From the NCBI RefSeq assembly GCF_947631635.1, contig NZ_CANRMB010000022.1, forward strand, positions 1 through 55,227: a DNA stretch of 55,227 bases. Reading direction: 5' to 3'. The notes beneath the pieces are model-generated. The model saw nothing but the letters and a program-made list of their open reading frames with translations. It ran no database searches and was not told the origin of the DNA. The translations under genes and the position numbers were made by a program. The stretch comes from an uncultured Dysosmobacter sp. Lineage in GTDB: Bacteria > Bacillota > Clostridia > Oscillospirales > Oscillospiraceae. Positions 33,449-41,824 of the stretch are shown piece after piece (position 1 is the first letter of the stretch; the number at the start of each line of letters is the position of its first letter).

Positions 33449-33542
33449 GTGAAAGACTATCAGATTTTAGCACTACCTGAAAAGGGCACAACAAACTGGC
33501 CCTGCCAACAAGAGGTTTTCAGGGCAGAGTGTAGGTGTTGGG
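33449..33542 (+). pseudogene. 5' end of a gene, apparently cut by IS110
   Basis: GGAGG stands eight bases before GTG at 33449, and the frame opens VKDYQILALPEKGTTNW before running into the antisense end of the IS110 transposase. A TATAAT-like -10 is at 33412. It looks like the start of a gene interrupted by the insertion; too little remains to name it. Confidence 0.3.
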
Positions 33543-34788
33543 CTAAGCCACGTTTAAGCCTTGGGCTTCTAAGAAACGGATTGCCTGGTTGATGGCCTTT
33601 TGTAACTGCTTCTCTTTCAAATGCTCGGGCATATCAACTTTGTACAGGTCAACTGGGTTCCAGACATCCCCAGTAGAGAACATGGAGTAAATGGCAGTTA
33701 AAATCATTCTGGCGATGGCGATGATGGCTCGTTTCTTGCCCCGTCGCTTTGTGATCCGCTCATACTTTAGGGCGTAGTAAGGAGAAGATTTGTCCTTCAC
33801 GGCGGCGTGGGCAACTTGTACCAACGCCGGTTTGAGATAGACTCCAGCACGTGAAATGCGGACAGATTTTTTCTTGCCTGCGGATTCATTGTTGCCAGGG
33901 GTAAGACCGGCCCAGCAGCACAGCCGTTTGGAAGAACCGAACTGGGCCATATCAACGCCGATTTCAGAAATGATGGTGATGGCGCCGTTTCGGTCAATAC
34001 CGGGGATGGTGCAGAGAAGGGTGATATATCCCTCGTACTTCTGAACCATGACGTTAATGCAGGCGTCCACCCGGCTGATGAGAGCGTCAATGTAGTGGAG
34101 ATGATCACGGATAATACCAATGCGGGTCTTCTGCTCCGGTGTGATCTCATAACCCTCGATTGCGTCAAGGACATTGTCTGCCTTTTTCTTGAGAGAACAC
34201 TGCAACAGGGAAACGCAATGCTGGGCGTCAAAATCCTCGTTGGATGTCAGGTAATCCGTGATTGCGGTCACGGATTTTCCAAACATATCAGACACAACGG
34301 AATCCAACGCCACATTGCAGACGGTAAACGCATTCTGAAAACGGTTTTTCTCGCTGCTTTTCATGGATGTGAGCTTATAGGTAGCGGGTCAACTCGCGGA
34401 GGATACGAGTATCCTTGTCGGGGATAAAACTGCTCTTCACCAAACCAATGCGAAAGAGGTCCCCGATCCACTTGGAATCCTTAGTATCATCCTTGTTTCC
34501 CTTTACCGCCTTGACCCACTTCGGATTAGCAATAACGACCCGGATGGCCCGCTTCTCCAAGATGTTAAAGACGGGGACCCAGTACTTCCCGGTGGACTCC
34601 ATGCAAACATCCAGGCAGCCATTCTTGTGGAGCCAGTCGGCAAAGCGGTTCAGATCTGAGTTGAATGTGGAAAAGCGTTTTTTCTGATAGCTGGGCTGCA
34701 AGCTGTCTGCCTGAGTCTTAATGATGGTTGCCACCAGAAACGACTTGTGCACATCGACCCCACAGCAGGTTGGAAATACGACTTTCAA
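33543..34788 (-). pseudogene. IS110-family transposase, frameshifted
   Basis: The N-terminal part (34788-34375) is the RuvC-like DEDD catalytic domain: CGVDVHKSFLVATII, MESTGKYWVPVFNIL, ANPKWVKAVKG, KDSKWIGDLF. It ends RELTRYL and stop. The C-terminal part (from about 34373, KLTSMKSSEKNRFQ onward) has the helix-hairpin-helix LLCTIPGIDRNGAITIISEIG, the serine-containing GLTPGNNESAGK, and KPALVQVAHAAVK. Two missing bases at about 34376-34379 explain the split. If real, the element cannot move by itself. Confidence 0.88.
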
Positions 34789-34825
34789 ACTACGCCCTCC
34801 TCATAGCAAAATGGTGAGGAGAAAG

Positions 34826-34927
34826 CAGTGACTGGACCACCAGGCATTTAACAGGCGTTAATACAATCCTTAGTGTGCGGGCTCGAAGCGCCACTTATTT
34901 GTGCTTGAAACGGTGGTCCTGGCACTG
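34826..34927 (-). ncRNA. candidate IS110 bridge RNA
   Basis: The non-coding end of the IS110 copy, upstream of the transposase, contains a 102-nt element closed by a two-part stem: CAGTG (34826) with CACTG (34923-34927), and GGACCACC (34834-34841) with GGTGGTCC (34912-34919), separated by a 3 x 3 internal loop. The enclosed 70 nt could hold the target- and donor-binding loops. IS110 elements use such an RNA to choose target and donor. Position and structure support the call; the loops have not been matched to flanks. Confidence 0.5.
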
Positions 34928-35092
34928 ATTACTATACTGTTTTTAGCTCCGGAAGCCATCTACGACTCTTCCTACCGTGCGTTGTAGTGTGCTTCCCCCT
35001 CTAACTCCAATTTTATAAGAAAGGCGACCGCTTGTCAGCACTCTTTCATTCCTATTTGTGCCGACAGCTTTGCGGTCGGCATGGTGATTACT

Positions 35093-35390
35093 ATGGCAAG
35101 AAAAGGTGAAAACATTTTTAAGCGAAAAGACGGACGCTGGGAGGCCCGTTATATCAAAGGGTATGAGCTGTCCGGAAAAATCAGGTATGGGTTCTGCTAC
35201 GGCAAGACCTATAAGGAGGCAAAGGAAAAAGTCACACAATGTAAAGCCGCCCTCTTGAACAACACGCCCCTGCCTGTGACGAACAACCGCCACAGGCTTG
35301 CTTTTTTCTGCGAAGAGTGGCTGCGGCTGGAGAGAATGAAGGTGAAGGAATCCACCTATATCAAATACGACACGATTTTGAAAAAGCATA
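35093..35390 (+). pseudogene. int: ICE tyrosine integrase, truncated
   Basis: About 98 residues: MARKGENIFKRKDGRWEARY is the arm-type DNA-binding N-terminus of Tn916-like integrases, followed by the start of the core-binding domain (FFCEEWLRLERMKVKESTYIKYD). At about 35381-35388 it joins antisense virB4 sequence through a shared AAAAAGCA, and the catalytic domain is lost. An in-frame ATG at 35081 is an alternative start. A hairpin just upstream (GCCGAC...GTCGGC, 35061-35081) may be a terminator or regulatory site. Confidence 0.75.
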
Positions 35391-36796
35391 GCATCCTTCA
35401 CATTCCCACCGGACTGCAGAAGTCCCTTCACGCCGAACACAACGAAACGGTCTGAGGCGACATTGGTGTGGCCATTGAAAAAACGGCTTTCCGCGCCTTT
35501 GCACATGGAGTGGAGCCCCAGAAGGATTTCCTGAAGGAGTTCTCTCGTATAGAGGGGATTTTCCTCCCGGTCATAATCTCTGTACGCATTCTCAATGGTG
35601 GAATAGAGGTCGGAGAGGATGGGGTATCCATCCCGCGCCACTTTGCTGAAATCAGTATTGTCTGTGATGCCGAAGCGGAGGTAGAGCCGTTCTGCCATGA
35701 TCTCAATGGTGTCGATGTGCCTGTCTTCGAATGATTTATAACTGCGGAAGAAGTCTTTGAGGAAAGAGATGTGCTGCGACAGAAGCGTCTTTTGGCGGAA
35801 GGGGGCGGGTGCCGATTCATCAACTTCTTTGTCGTCGCTCCACAGCTTAGGCTCCAGCGGGTTTATCTTATACCCGCCATCCATGAGGTCAATAAAGCAG
35901 CCGCCCAGCCGCGCGCACAGTTCCACCAGTTCATGCTCGGGATCCAGGCAGATGACATTCTTTCCACTCTCCAGGATGTTGCACAGAATGAGTTTCAACA
36001 GCCAGCTTTTGCCCTGCCCGGAGTTGCCGAGGATGAGGGCGCTGCCGGTGGTCTTGTCCTCCGCCCGCCGATCCAGATCCACGATGATGTTGCTGCCGTA
36101 TTTGTCCCTGCCGATATAGAAACCCTGGGGATCGGTTTTGCCGGAATAATTGAAAGGGAACAGATTGCCCACTGAGGTGGCAGGGAGGACACGCTCAAAC
36201 TGGCTCCCGAAGTGGTTGCTGCCGAAGGGGTTGACAGAGAGGAACCCATCCTTCTGCCGCAGGAGCAGGAGATCCACGCCCAGCTTGGAGCGGGCGAGTT
36301 CGGCGGTCACTTCGTCCTTCAGGGTCTTCAGCCCATCTGTGTCCCTGGCGCAGAGTTCCAGAAAAACGGAGCAGTGGACGAGAGGTTCCTGATTGCGCTG
36401 CATTGTGGTAATGAGAGTGACCACATCCTGAAAGTCCGCCTCGGCGGTGACGCTCTGCTTCAAGTTGTCCGTATTGCTCCGCTCCATCCGGCTGCGGCTG
36501 CTGGCGTTATGGAGGATGGCGTTTTCCTCTGCCGGGGTTACTCTGCGCATATAAGCCCGGAGAGTCACGCCGCTTTTTTCTCCCAGGCGGCGGAGGAGTG
36601 CCAACTCATCGGTCTTAGTGGGATAGCTCTTGATGGCCATGGCGCAGCGATAGGTGCTGCCCAAAATATAGTGATCTGTATTGAACCGCACCGCGGTGGG
36701 CGCCACCATGTCCAGGAAGTCCTTGGGCTTCCACTCCTGCTTGGCGCCGGCGGTGTTGGCTTTCACGGGCTTCTTAACTGTTTTCTTCGGTTTCAT
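35381..36796 (-). pseudogene. virB4: conjugation ATPase VirB4/TraE, truncated
   Basis: About 471 of some 600-800 expected residues. An N-terminal part (FLDMVAPTAVRFNTDHYILG) is followed by the ATPase domain with Walker A LILGNSGQGKSWLLKL and NVICLDPEHELVELC, running to FVVFGVKGLLQSGGNVKDAMLF. Walker B and the C-terminal region are gone; the open frame continues only through antisense integrase DNA to 34943. VirB4 energises type IV secretion. The loss shows that the element can no longer transfer by itself. Its start overlaps the previous gene. Confidence 0.85.
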
Positions 36797-37385
36797 GAGC
36801 AGTTTCTGTCACCATCCCTTCGCCATCGTAGTTTTTGTAGTCGTCTGTGAATGCGTCCTGCTGATAATAGACCGCCAGAATCCGCTTGACATCCTGCTCC
36901 TGAGCCAGCCTGACAGTAAAGCCGCAGCTGTGGATCCGTTTTTCAAGTTGGGCGAGCTGCGCCTGATCCGGGGGCAGCTTGGTATCCGGTTTTACCAGCA
37001 GCGCGAATTCCCGTGAAGATGCGGTCCCGGTCTGGATGGCGTCCAAATGGGCGGCATCGCTGCGGAGCAGAGCCCGCACAGCGGGGAGCGGTTCCTCCTC
37101 CGCCCGCTGCTGGTACCAGTCCCTATTGCGTTGGAAAGATTCGCGGGAATCCAGCGCTACAACGCACAGTTCAGCCGAGGAGCGCAGGAGGTTTGTAAGC
37201 GCTAGGATGCGATTCTTCACCGCCTCCTCCGGCATGACAGAGAGGTTGTCCGGGCGGACAAGATAAAAAATGAACTCACCGGCGGGAGTTTTCGCTCCGT
37301 GTTCCGTGAGTTCCAGAATGCCCATGAGCTGCCGGGTGGAGGCCCTCTGACGCGCTTCTTTCTTCTGTTTTTTATTCATTTTCAT
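36774..37385 (-). CDS. conjugal transfer accessory protein
   Basis: About 203 residues, soluble, between PrgI and VirB4 as in Tn1549-like elements. It has FYLVRPDNLSVMPEEAVKNRI, CVVALDSRESFQRNRDWYQQR and a C-terminal glutamate-rich tail. It resembles the TraC-like N-terminal companion of VirB4 found in clostridial conjugative elements; its precise role is unknown. I start at ATG 37385 (GGGAG seven bases before), overlapping the PrgI stop. Intact. Confidence 0.65.
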   Translation of the reverse strand: MKMNKKQKKEARQRASTRQLMGILELTEHGAKTPAGEFIFYLVRPDNLSVMPEEAVKNRILALTNLLRSSAELCVVALDSRESFQRNRDWYQQRAEEEPLPAVRALLRSDAAHLDAIQTGTASSREFALLVKPDTKLPPDQAQLAQLEKRIHSCGFTVRLAQEQDVKRILAVYYQQDAFTDDYKNYDGEGMVTETAHETEENS

Positions 37386-37644
37386 AATGCTGCTCCCATT
37401 CAAAGTACTGCTGCTTGAGGATTAGAAAGTTTGCAGCAAACCGCAGAAAGTCCAGAACGCTGGTATCCTCCACTTTAATGGAGAGAAAGCCATAAATGAC
37501 CGTTACAATCAGCGGCAGGCCGCTCAGCCCATTTGCCAGCGCAAGGACAGAGAGAATGAGGCCAACGCCGATGAGCGCCAGGGAGCGGAGCTCCCACAGC
37601 CACATTTTCGGCTTGGCTTTCAGGTTGTTGGGATAGATATACAT
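37372..37644 (-). CDS. prgI: PrgI-family conjugation membrane protein
   Basis: 90 residues: MYIYPNNLKAKPKMWLWELR, two membrane helices (LALIGVGLILSVLALANG and LPLIVTVIYGFLSI), then VLDFLRFAANFLILKQQYFEW. This is a small inner-membrane part of Gram-positive type IV secretion systems, normally encoded before VirB4 as here. GGAGG lies 9 nt before the ATG. A decayed second copy is just upstream at 37789. Confidence 0.85.
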   Translation of the reverse strand: MYIYPNNLKAKPKMWLWELRSLALIGVGLILSVLALANGLSGLPLIVTVIYGFLSIKVEDTSVLDFLRFAANFLILKQQYFEWEQHYENE

Positions 37645-37664
37645 GATGAAACACCTCCAAGCAT

Positions 37665-37692
37665 GAAAAAGGCCGCTCGTATGGGCGGCCTT
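37665..37692 (-). terminator. rho-independent terminator
   Basis: On the minus strand GGCCGCCC-ATAC-GAGCGGCC (37671-37690) is followed by TTTTT. It ends a transcript coming from the element side just before prgI, so prgI needs its own promoter or readthrough. Confidence 0.7.
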
Positions 37693-37788
37693 GCTGCAGA
37701 ACATTTTTTGATTTACATGCCGGATTCAGGCGTCCGGCGCGCCAAATGATGGGAGGCAGGGCAGGTGGGACAGATCATCTTACCAGTA

Positions 37789-37884
37789 CGAGGATAGAGA
37801 GAATGAGGTCAACGGCGGAGAGATAGGGAGCGCAGCACCCACAGTCACGCCGTCAGCTTGGTTTTCAGGCTGGTGGGAGCGATG
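37789..37884 (-). pseudogene. prgI: degenerate prgI copy
   Basis: This stretch matches the 5' half of prgI (37535-37635) in order, for example AGAGAGAATGAGG, GGGAGCG and GCTTGG(C/T)TTTCAGG(T/C)TG(T/G)TGGGA, but with many changes and no open frame. It is an old tandem duplication, or the scar of a recombination between two conjugative elements. Confidence 0.5.
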
Positions 37885-37906
37885 TTCAACGTAAATACTG
37901 CTTTAC

Positions 37907-37932
37907 AAAAAAAGCCGCCCTTCACGGGCGGC
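37907..37932 (-). terminator. rho-independent terminator
   Basis: GCCGCCC-TTCAC-GGGCGGC with seven T residues following on the minus strand. It would end minus-strand transcripts that come from the RHH gene or the promoter at 38238-38265. Confidence 0.75.
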
Positions 37933-37937
37933 GAAAA

Positions 37938-37966
37938 TTGACATCTTTCATTTTATTCGGTATAAT
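37938..37966 (+). promoter_or_regulatory. consensus sigma-A promoter, plus strand
   Basis: TTGACA (37938-37943), 17-bp spacer, TATAAT (37961-37966): a perfect match to consensus. It reads into the 31-codon ORF at 38054, about 80 nt downstream of the expected start. Confidence 0.85.
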
Positions 37967-38053
37967 TAATCTCGCCCCGCAAGGGGTAGAGCGCCGTTTC
38001 AAGGCGGGAAGCCCCATTTTCCCTGCGATTTGGATCGAAGGGAGGTGGTGCCG

Positions 38054-38149
38054 ATGGGAAGCGGGCGATGGACGAAAGTCCTTCGCTTCGTGGTGTGTTT
38101 TATCGTCGCCCTTTGGTTGATGATCTACATGTCCCCAAAAGCTTGCTGA
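38054..38149 (+). CDS. 31-residue membrane peptide, possible toxin
   Basis: A short ORF with GGAGG eight bases before its ATG. It encodes a basic N-terminus (MGSGRWTKVLR) followed by one hydrophobic helix (FVVCFIVALWLMIYM) and SPKAC. Size and shape are those of type I toxin peptides such as TxpA, Fst or BsrG. The perfect promoter upstream and a converging promoter at 38238-38265 fit a toxin mRNA with an overlapping antisense RNA. Alternative: a leader or signalling peptide of the conjugative element. I do not recognise the sequence. Confidence 0.55.
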   Translation: MGSGRWTKVLRFVVCFIVALWLMIYMSPKAC

Positions 38150-38175
38150 CCGCCCGGCAGCCACCGAGCGGTCAG
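38146..38175. terminator. hairpin after the 31-codon ORF
   Basis: CTGACCGC (38146-38153) pairs with GCGGTCAG (38168-38175) and overlaps the ORF stop. T-runs are short on both strands (GTTT; CTTTT after a few bases), so termination may be partial. In the candidate toxin-antitoxin model this is where the two RNAs overlap. Confidence 0.5.
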
Positions 38176-38237
38176 CGTTTCAACGCTTGACTTGACTTAG
38201 GAGTTAACCGTTGAGAAACGGCGCTCTTTCTATGCTT

Positions 38238-38265
38238 ATTATATCAGTTTCAATTGCTTTGTCAA
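38238..38265 (-). promoter_or_regulatory. near-consensus promoter facing the 31-codon ORF
   Basis: On the minus strand TTGACA (38260-38265), 16-bp spacer, TATAAT (38238-38243). No gene lies downstream on this strand before the terminator at 37907, so the product would be a non-coding RNA of up to about 325 nt, antisense to the peptide mRNA. Confidence 0.8.
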
Positions 38266-38294
38266 CAACTTTCAGATGGAGTACAGGTTACCAC

Positions 38295-38624
38295 TCAGTG
38301 GCCTTCTTGTCCCTCATTTTGTTTGGCCGCACTGTCCGCTGCCAACGCCCTCTGGATACATTCCACGAAGAATGCGTTCTGCTTAATGCCCTTGGTCTTG
38401 AGGAACTCCTTGAACCTATCAAAGAGGTCCGCGTCTACTTGGAATGCCACGGTACGCTGTCCGTCTTTCACTTTTACCATTCCTTCCTGTTTGTAGAATT
38501 CCGAGATAAGCCATGTCATGTACTCGCCGAGGTTTTTGCCCGACTCCCCTTGTTTCTGCCGCACACGTTCATGAAGGCTGGCGGGGATCGGAGCGCAGAG
38601 ATTCTTAAGCTTGCTGGTATCCAT
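38295..38624 (-). CDS. ribbon-helix-helix-like protein of the conjugative element
   Basis: 109 residues with two similar halves: APIPASLHERVRQKQGESGKNLGEYMTWLI (about 10-39) and VAFQVDADLFDRFKEFLKTKGIKQNAFFVECI (about 59-90), each like an RHH DNA-binding unit. Proteins of this type recur next to the methylase genes of Tn1549-like elements and may act in relaxosome or copy control. GGGGG lies 8 nt before the ATG at 38624. Intact. Confidence 0.6.
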   Translation of the reverse strand: MDTSKLKNLCAPIPASLHERVRQKQGESGKNLGEYMTWLISEFYKQEGMVKVKDGQRTVAFQVDADLFDRFKEFLKTKGIKQNAFFVECIQRALAADSAAKQNEGQEGH

Positions 38625-38727
38625 GTCCTTTTCCCCCTTTCGCAAGCAAGTATATCGAAAGCACCGCCGCAAAGCTATTACCAATACCAACGAAGAACAT
38701 CCGCCAAACCATGCTATATGGACAATG

Positions 38728-40116
38728 CTATACCGCTCCTTGAATTGCCGCGGTGATCCCGGCGAGGATAAACTCTACGCACGGGATGGCAACGCTGTTT
38801 CCCAGGGCTTTATACCGTGCGGAGTCCGCGGCACCGGGGACATCTGTCCACCCGTCCGGAAAACCTTGAAGCCGCTCACATTCTAATGGAGTTAGCCGTC
38901 TGATGAGGAGTGGTTTATCTGCCGCCAGCCTGTCCTGATCGATTTGACGGGCATTATCTTGATAGACAAGATCCGTTGCATCCTTGTGCTGGCGTGCGCT
39001 CTCTGTGCTGACGATATCGCTTGCTTTGAATGCATCTGCCCGCTGGCGGGAGAATACGGCATGGCGGTCTGTGGCAGTCAAAGTAAACGCAATCCCATCC
39101 TCTGAAATACCAAGCCCATTGCCGCCATTCAGTGGTTGGCGGTCTATGGCGTTGCCGGTGATGCAGACTATAGGTGCATCTTCCTCCTCCATTTTCTCTG
39201 CGACCAACGGCAGATTATTTCCCCCTGTGCCCGCACGGGCGGAGAGAGTGGGCACGATCCTGTGGGGACCGGTGTATCTGGCGTCAATCCCGTGATTCTC
39301 GTAGACCAGCCGTTTTGGGCTGGCGTTGACCCGATTTCCCCCACTGGGCGGCGCATTGACGCCTGCCGTTTCAAATGTTGCGGGGATAGGATGGGCGGCA
39401 TCAAAACGGCCGCCAGACCGATGGTCTGGACTGTTGGTGTTGAAAACCAGCGGCTGATACCCATGCTCCTGGGCCCGAAGCGTTCCGGTTATATTTTCTG
39501 AGCACTCCATAACTGCGCCGCCCTGGTCGTTGAGGCAGAGGACGGAGGGCATACTGTTCCCGCTGGGGGAGCCTTTCAGGGTGGGAGTGACCTGCTCACT
39601 ATAGGCGATACTGCCGGCTGTGGCGCCGGCGCCAGCGGAGAAAGCGGCGGCGAACAGGTGCTTCCCGCCGCTATCCGTTCCCTTCACACTGGGGAATGGC
39701 GCAGACCCAGCCTGTGCTCTCAAAGCCGCTTCCAGCTGGCTGGGAAGTGCTTTCTCTCGTTCCTCCGCCCGGCGAAGGATGCCCAGGCAGGCTGTCCGGC
39801 TGAGATAATATTTTCTGGCCGGGCGCTCCTCCAGCACACTGGCGAGGGAGGAATAGACGGGATCGCGAGGCGCCGCGCCGGTGTTTAGAATAGTTCCATC
39901 TTCCAAGACGGGGGAACGCAGCTCCCAATAGGCGTCCCCCAGCAGATTTCCATGCCCTGGCGTGAGGTCGCAATACTGATATGGGATGGAGATGAGCTCC
40001 GCCGCAGTTGTCATGCGCCTGCCCCTTGGGGCGGTATTTCCAGCCTTCCATTCTACTATAGGTTCCAGGAAGGATAGCTGTCCCTCGTTGTCATAGAGGG
40101 TCAGTCCAACTATCAC
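38728..40116 (-). CDS. C5-cytosine DNA methyltransferase, target-recognition/C-terminal part
   Basis: About 462 residues. The C-terminus RRLTPLECERLQGFPDGWTD and ALGNSVAIPCVEFIL are motifs IX-X of C5 DNA methyltransferases; the long middle is the variable target-recognition part, and the N-terminus (FLEPIVEWKAG, SRTACLGILRRAEER) is typical of the separate second subunit seen in clostridial conjugative elements. Catalytic motifs I-VIII are encoded upstream at 40133. The ATG at 40125 directly abuts GGAGG, so GTG at 40116 (spacing 9) is the likely start. Confidence 0.75.
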   Translation of the reverse strand: MIVGLTLYDNEGQLSFLEPIVEWKAGNTAPRGRRMTTAAELISIPYQYCDLTPGHGNLLGDAYWELRSPVLEDGTILNTGAAPRDPVYSSLASVLEERPARKYYLSRTACLGILRRAEEREKALPSQLEAALRAQAGSAPFPSVKGTDSGGKHLFAAAFSAGAGATAGSIAYSEQVTPTLKGSPSGNSMPSVLCLNDQGGAVMECSENITGTLRAQEHGYQPLVFNTNSPDHRSGGRFDAAHPIPATFETAGVNAPPSGGNRVNASPKRLVYENHGIDARYTGPHRIVPTLSARAGTGGNNLPLVAEKMEEEDAPIVCITGNAIDRQPLNGGNGLGISEDGIAFTLTATDRHAVFSRQRADAFKASDIVSTESARQHKDATDLVYQDNARQIDQDRLAADKPLLIRRLTPLECERLQGFPDGWTDVPGAADSARYKALGNSVAIPCVEFILAGITAAIQGAV

Positions 40117-40132
40117 GCTCGTCATCCTCCTT

Positions 40133-41824
40133 CTATTTCAGGTGGTCAAAAAGCAGCTTGGGAGCGGTATTCCCAGCGAAGTCAGCTGCGAGGAATATCC
40201 GCTTTCTTCTCTGCGCAACGCCCCAGTATTGGGCGTCCAGGATCCGCCATGCCAAGGACATCACGCCGAAAATCTCCAGGCGGCCGGCTGGTGCCCACCC
40301 GTTGGGGTAAGGCATAGGCACAGCCGCACCGGGCATTCGAACCCGCACGATCTCCTCCAGAACGATGCGGAAATCCTCTCCTTTTGGGGACCCGCTGCTG
40401 AAAGCCCCCGGCACATTCTCCCATACCATGTACCGTGGTCGGATCTGCAGCCCTATGCGGCCTCGTTCCATTTCTTCTGCCGCCCGCATTTCCCGCACGA
40501 TTCTGACCTGCTCCATAAAAAGGCCGGAGCGGGCGCCGGCTAGTCCGGCCCTCGCTCCAGCCACAGAGAGATCCTGACACGGGCTGCCCCCGCAGATGAT
40601 GTCTACAGGAAGCAGCTCCGAGCCTTTTAGCTTTGTAATGTCACCGCAGTGGTTCATGCTGGGAAACCGGCGCTTGGTCACCTCCATAGGGAAGGGCTCA
40701 ATTTCGCTGGCCCACAGCACCTTGATTCCGTAGGGTGTCATGGAAATGTTCTGCTCCTCTATGAGTTTTTTCCCATACCTGTGGAGTTCAACAAAGGGGA
40801 GCAGGGTCGCCCTGTCACCATCGCCGAGTAGGAATGAAAGCTTGTCCAGCGCCACGGCTTCCGGACTGTCATATTGGCGCGTGAAGGTGTATGCGTCCAT
40901 GCTGTCTATGAGCTTGATTGCGTCGGAGAGATTGGAGCACTGGGAAGCCTCGACGAGGGCTTTGAGCGGGAGGATTTTCTCCGCCGAAATCTGGGCGATT
41001 CGGGCTGCTGCGCCATTGGCCATATCAATACTGTCCGTCTGACTGAAGGCATCCCGGAGTGCTGGAATAAGGCAGTCAGCGCAGCGCCATGAGATTTCCG
41101 ACCAGTCTTCAACGCCGAGTCGATTGAGGGCGGCGTCCAGAGTGGATCGGCTGCAGGGGAGCTTCAGCAGCACAGACTCCTCAGCATCCATTACGCCTAA
41201 ATCAAGCAAGACTGTATAGTCCGGCTTTTTTGGCGTCAGGTGCAAATCTTTGAATTTCTCCTTTAAGTCTCCGATCTTTACAACATATCCTCCGCTGTCG
41301 ATAAAGACCCCGTTTTCCTGGACCGCCATCCGTCTTCCTATCGCGTCAAAGTCCAAAAGATCCCATGCCTGATCCGGTACATTCTCCAGCTCTGGTATAA
41401 AATCGTTCTCGGCGAAGAACCGGCCAAGCGAGGTGTAGTCTTTGACATCATACAGAACCTGACAGCTATCCACGCTGGAGGCAAGGTCATAGAGCCTTGA
41501 GACGTTTAGTTCCGTCCCATTCTTCTCGTCCATCTGCACCAGTCCCTGTAGTGCATCCACTTGCCATCCTTCCAGCGTTGATAACTTTTCGGCCAAGGCA
41601 TTCAATGCCCGAAGATCCTCTGTCTCGCAAATATGGGACTGTAAAAACGGAAAGCCCCTACAGCTCTCCACGTACACCTTCGCCTCGCCGCCTTCACCGC
41701 CCCGAACCTTATGAAGTGCGTCCTCCAGTTCGTACTCTGTGGCCGGCAGAATAATGTCTGCTGTCGGCCCAAAAGCACCCTCTCTCCAGTCATACACGCA
41801 AATGGAAAAGATAGTTTTATCCAA
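40133..41824 (-). CDS. ArdA-like antirestriction domain fused to C5 methylase lacking motif I
   Basis: 563 residues. Residues 1 to about 365 match the antirestriction-type proteins of Tn1549-like elements (VYDWREGAFG, DFDAIGRRMA, VELHRYGKKLIEEQNISMTPYG). At about 366 the sequence passes in frame into a C5-cytosine methylase: VLWASEIEPFPMEVTKRRFP, DIICGGSPCQDLS (PCQ catalytic loop at 415-417), MVWENVPGAFSS (ENV motif), and AQYWGVAQRRKRIFL (motif VIII). The SAM-binding motif I (FxGxGG) that should precede it is absent, so a deletion joined two genes and the methylase is probably inactive. TTG start with GGAGG upstream. Confidence 0.75.
   Translation of the reverse strand: MDKTIFSICVYDWREGAFGPTADIILPATEYELEDALHKVRGGEGGEAKVYVESCRGFPFLQSHICETEDLRALNALAEKLSTLEGWQVDALQGLVQMDEKNGTELNVSRLYDLASSVDSCQVLYDVKDYTSLGRFFAENDFIPELENVPDQAWDLLDFDAIGRRMAVQENGVFIDSGGYVVKIGDLKEKFKDLHLTPKKPDYTVLLDLGVMDAEESVLLKLPCSRSTLDAALNRLGVEDWSEISWRCADCLIPALRDAFSQTDSIDMANGAAARIAQISAEKILPLKALVEASQCSNLSDAIKLIDSMDAYTFTRQYDSPEAVALDKLSFLLGDGDRATLLPFVELHRYGKKLIEEQNISMTPYGIKVLWASEIEPFPMEVTKRRFPSMNHCGDITKLKGSELLPVDIICGGSPCQDLSVAGARAGLAGARSGLFMEQVRIVREMRAAEEMERGRIGLQIRPRYMVWENVPGAFSSGSPKGEDFRIVLEEIVRVRMPGAAVPMPYPNGWAPAGRLEIFGVMSLAWRILDAQYWGVAQRRKRIFLAADFAGNTAPKLLFDHLK

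Noticed and set aside
34943..35380. C-terminal 145 residues of the long virB4 open frame as a real protein tail
   Set aside because: They are antisense to the truncated integrase and unlike any VirB4 end.
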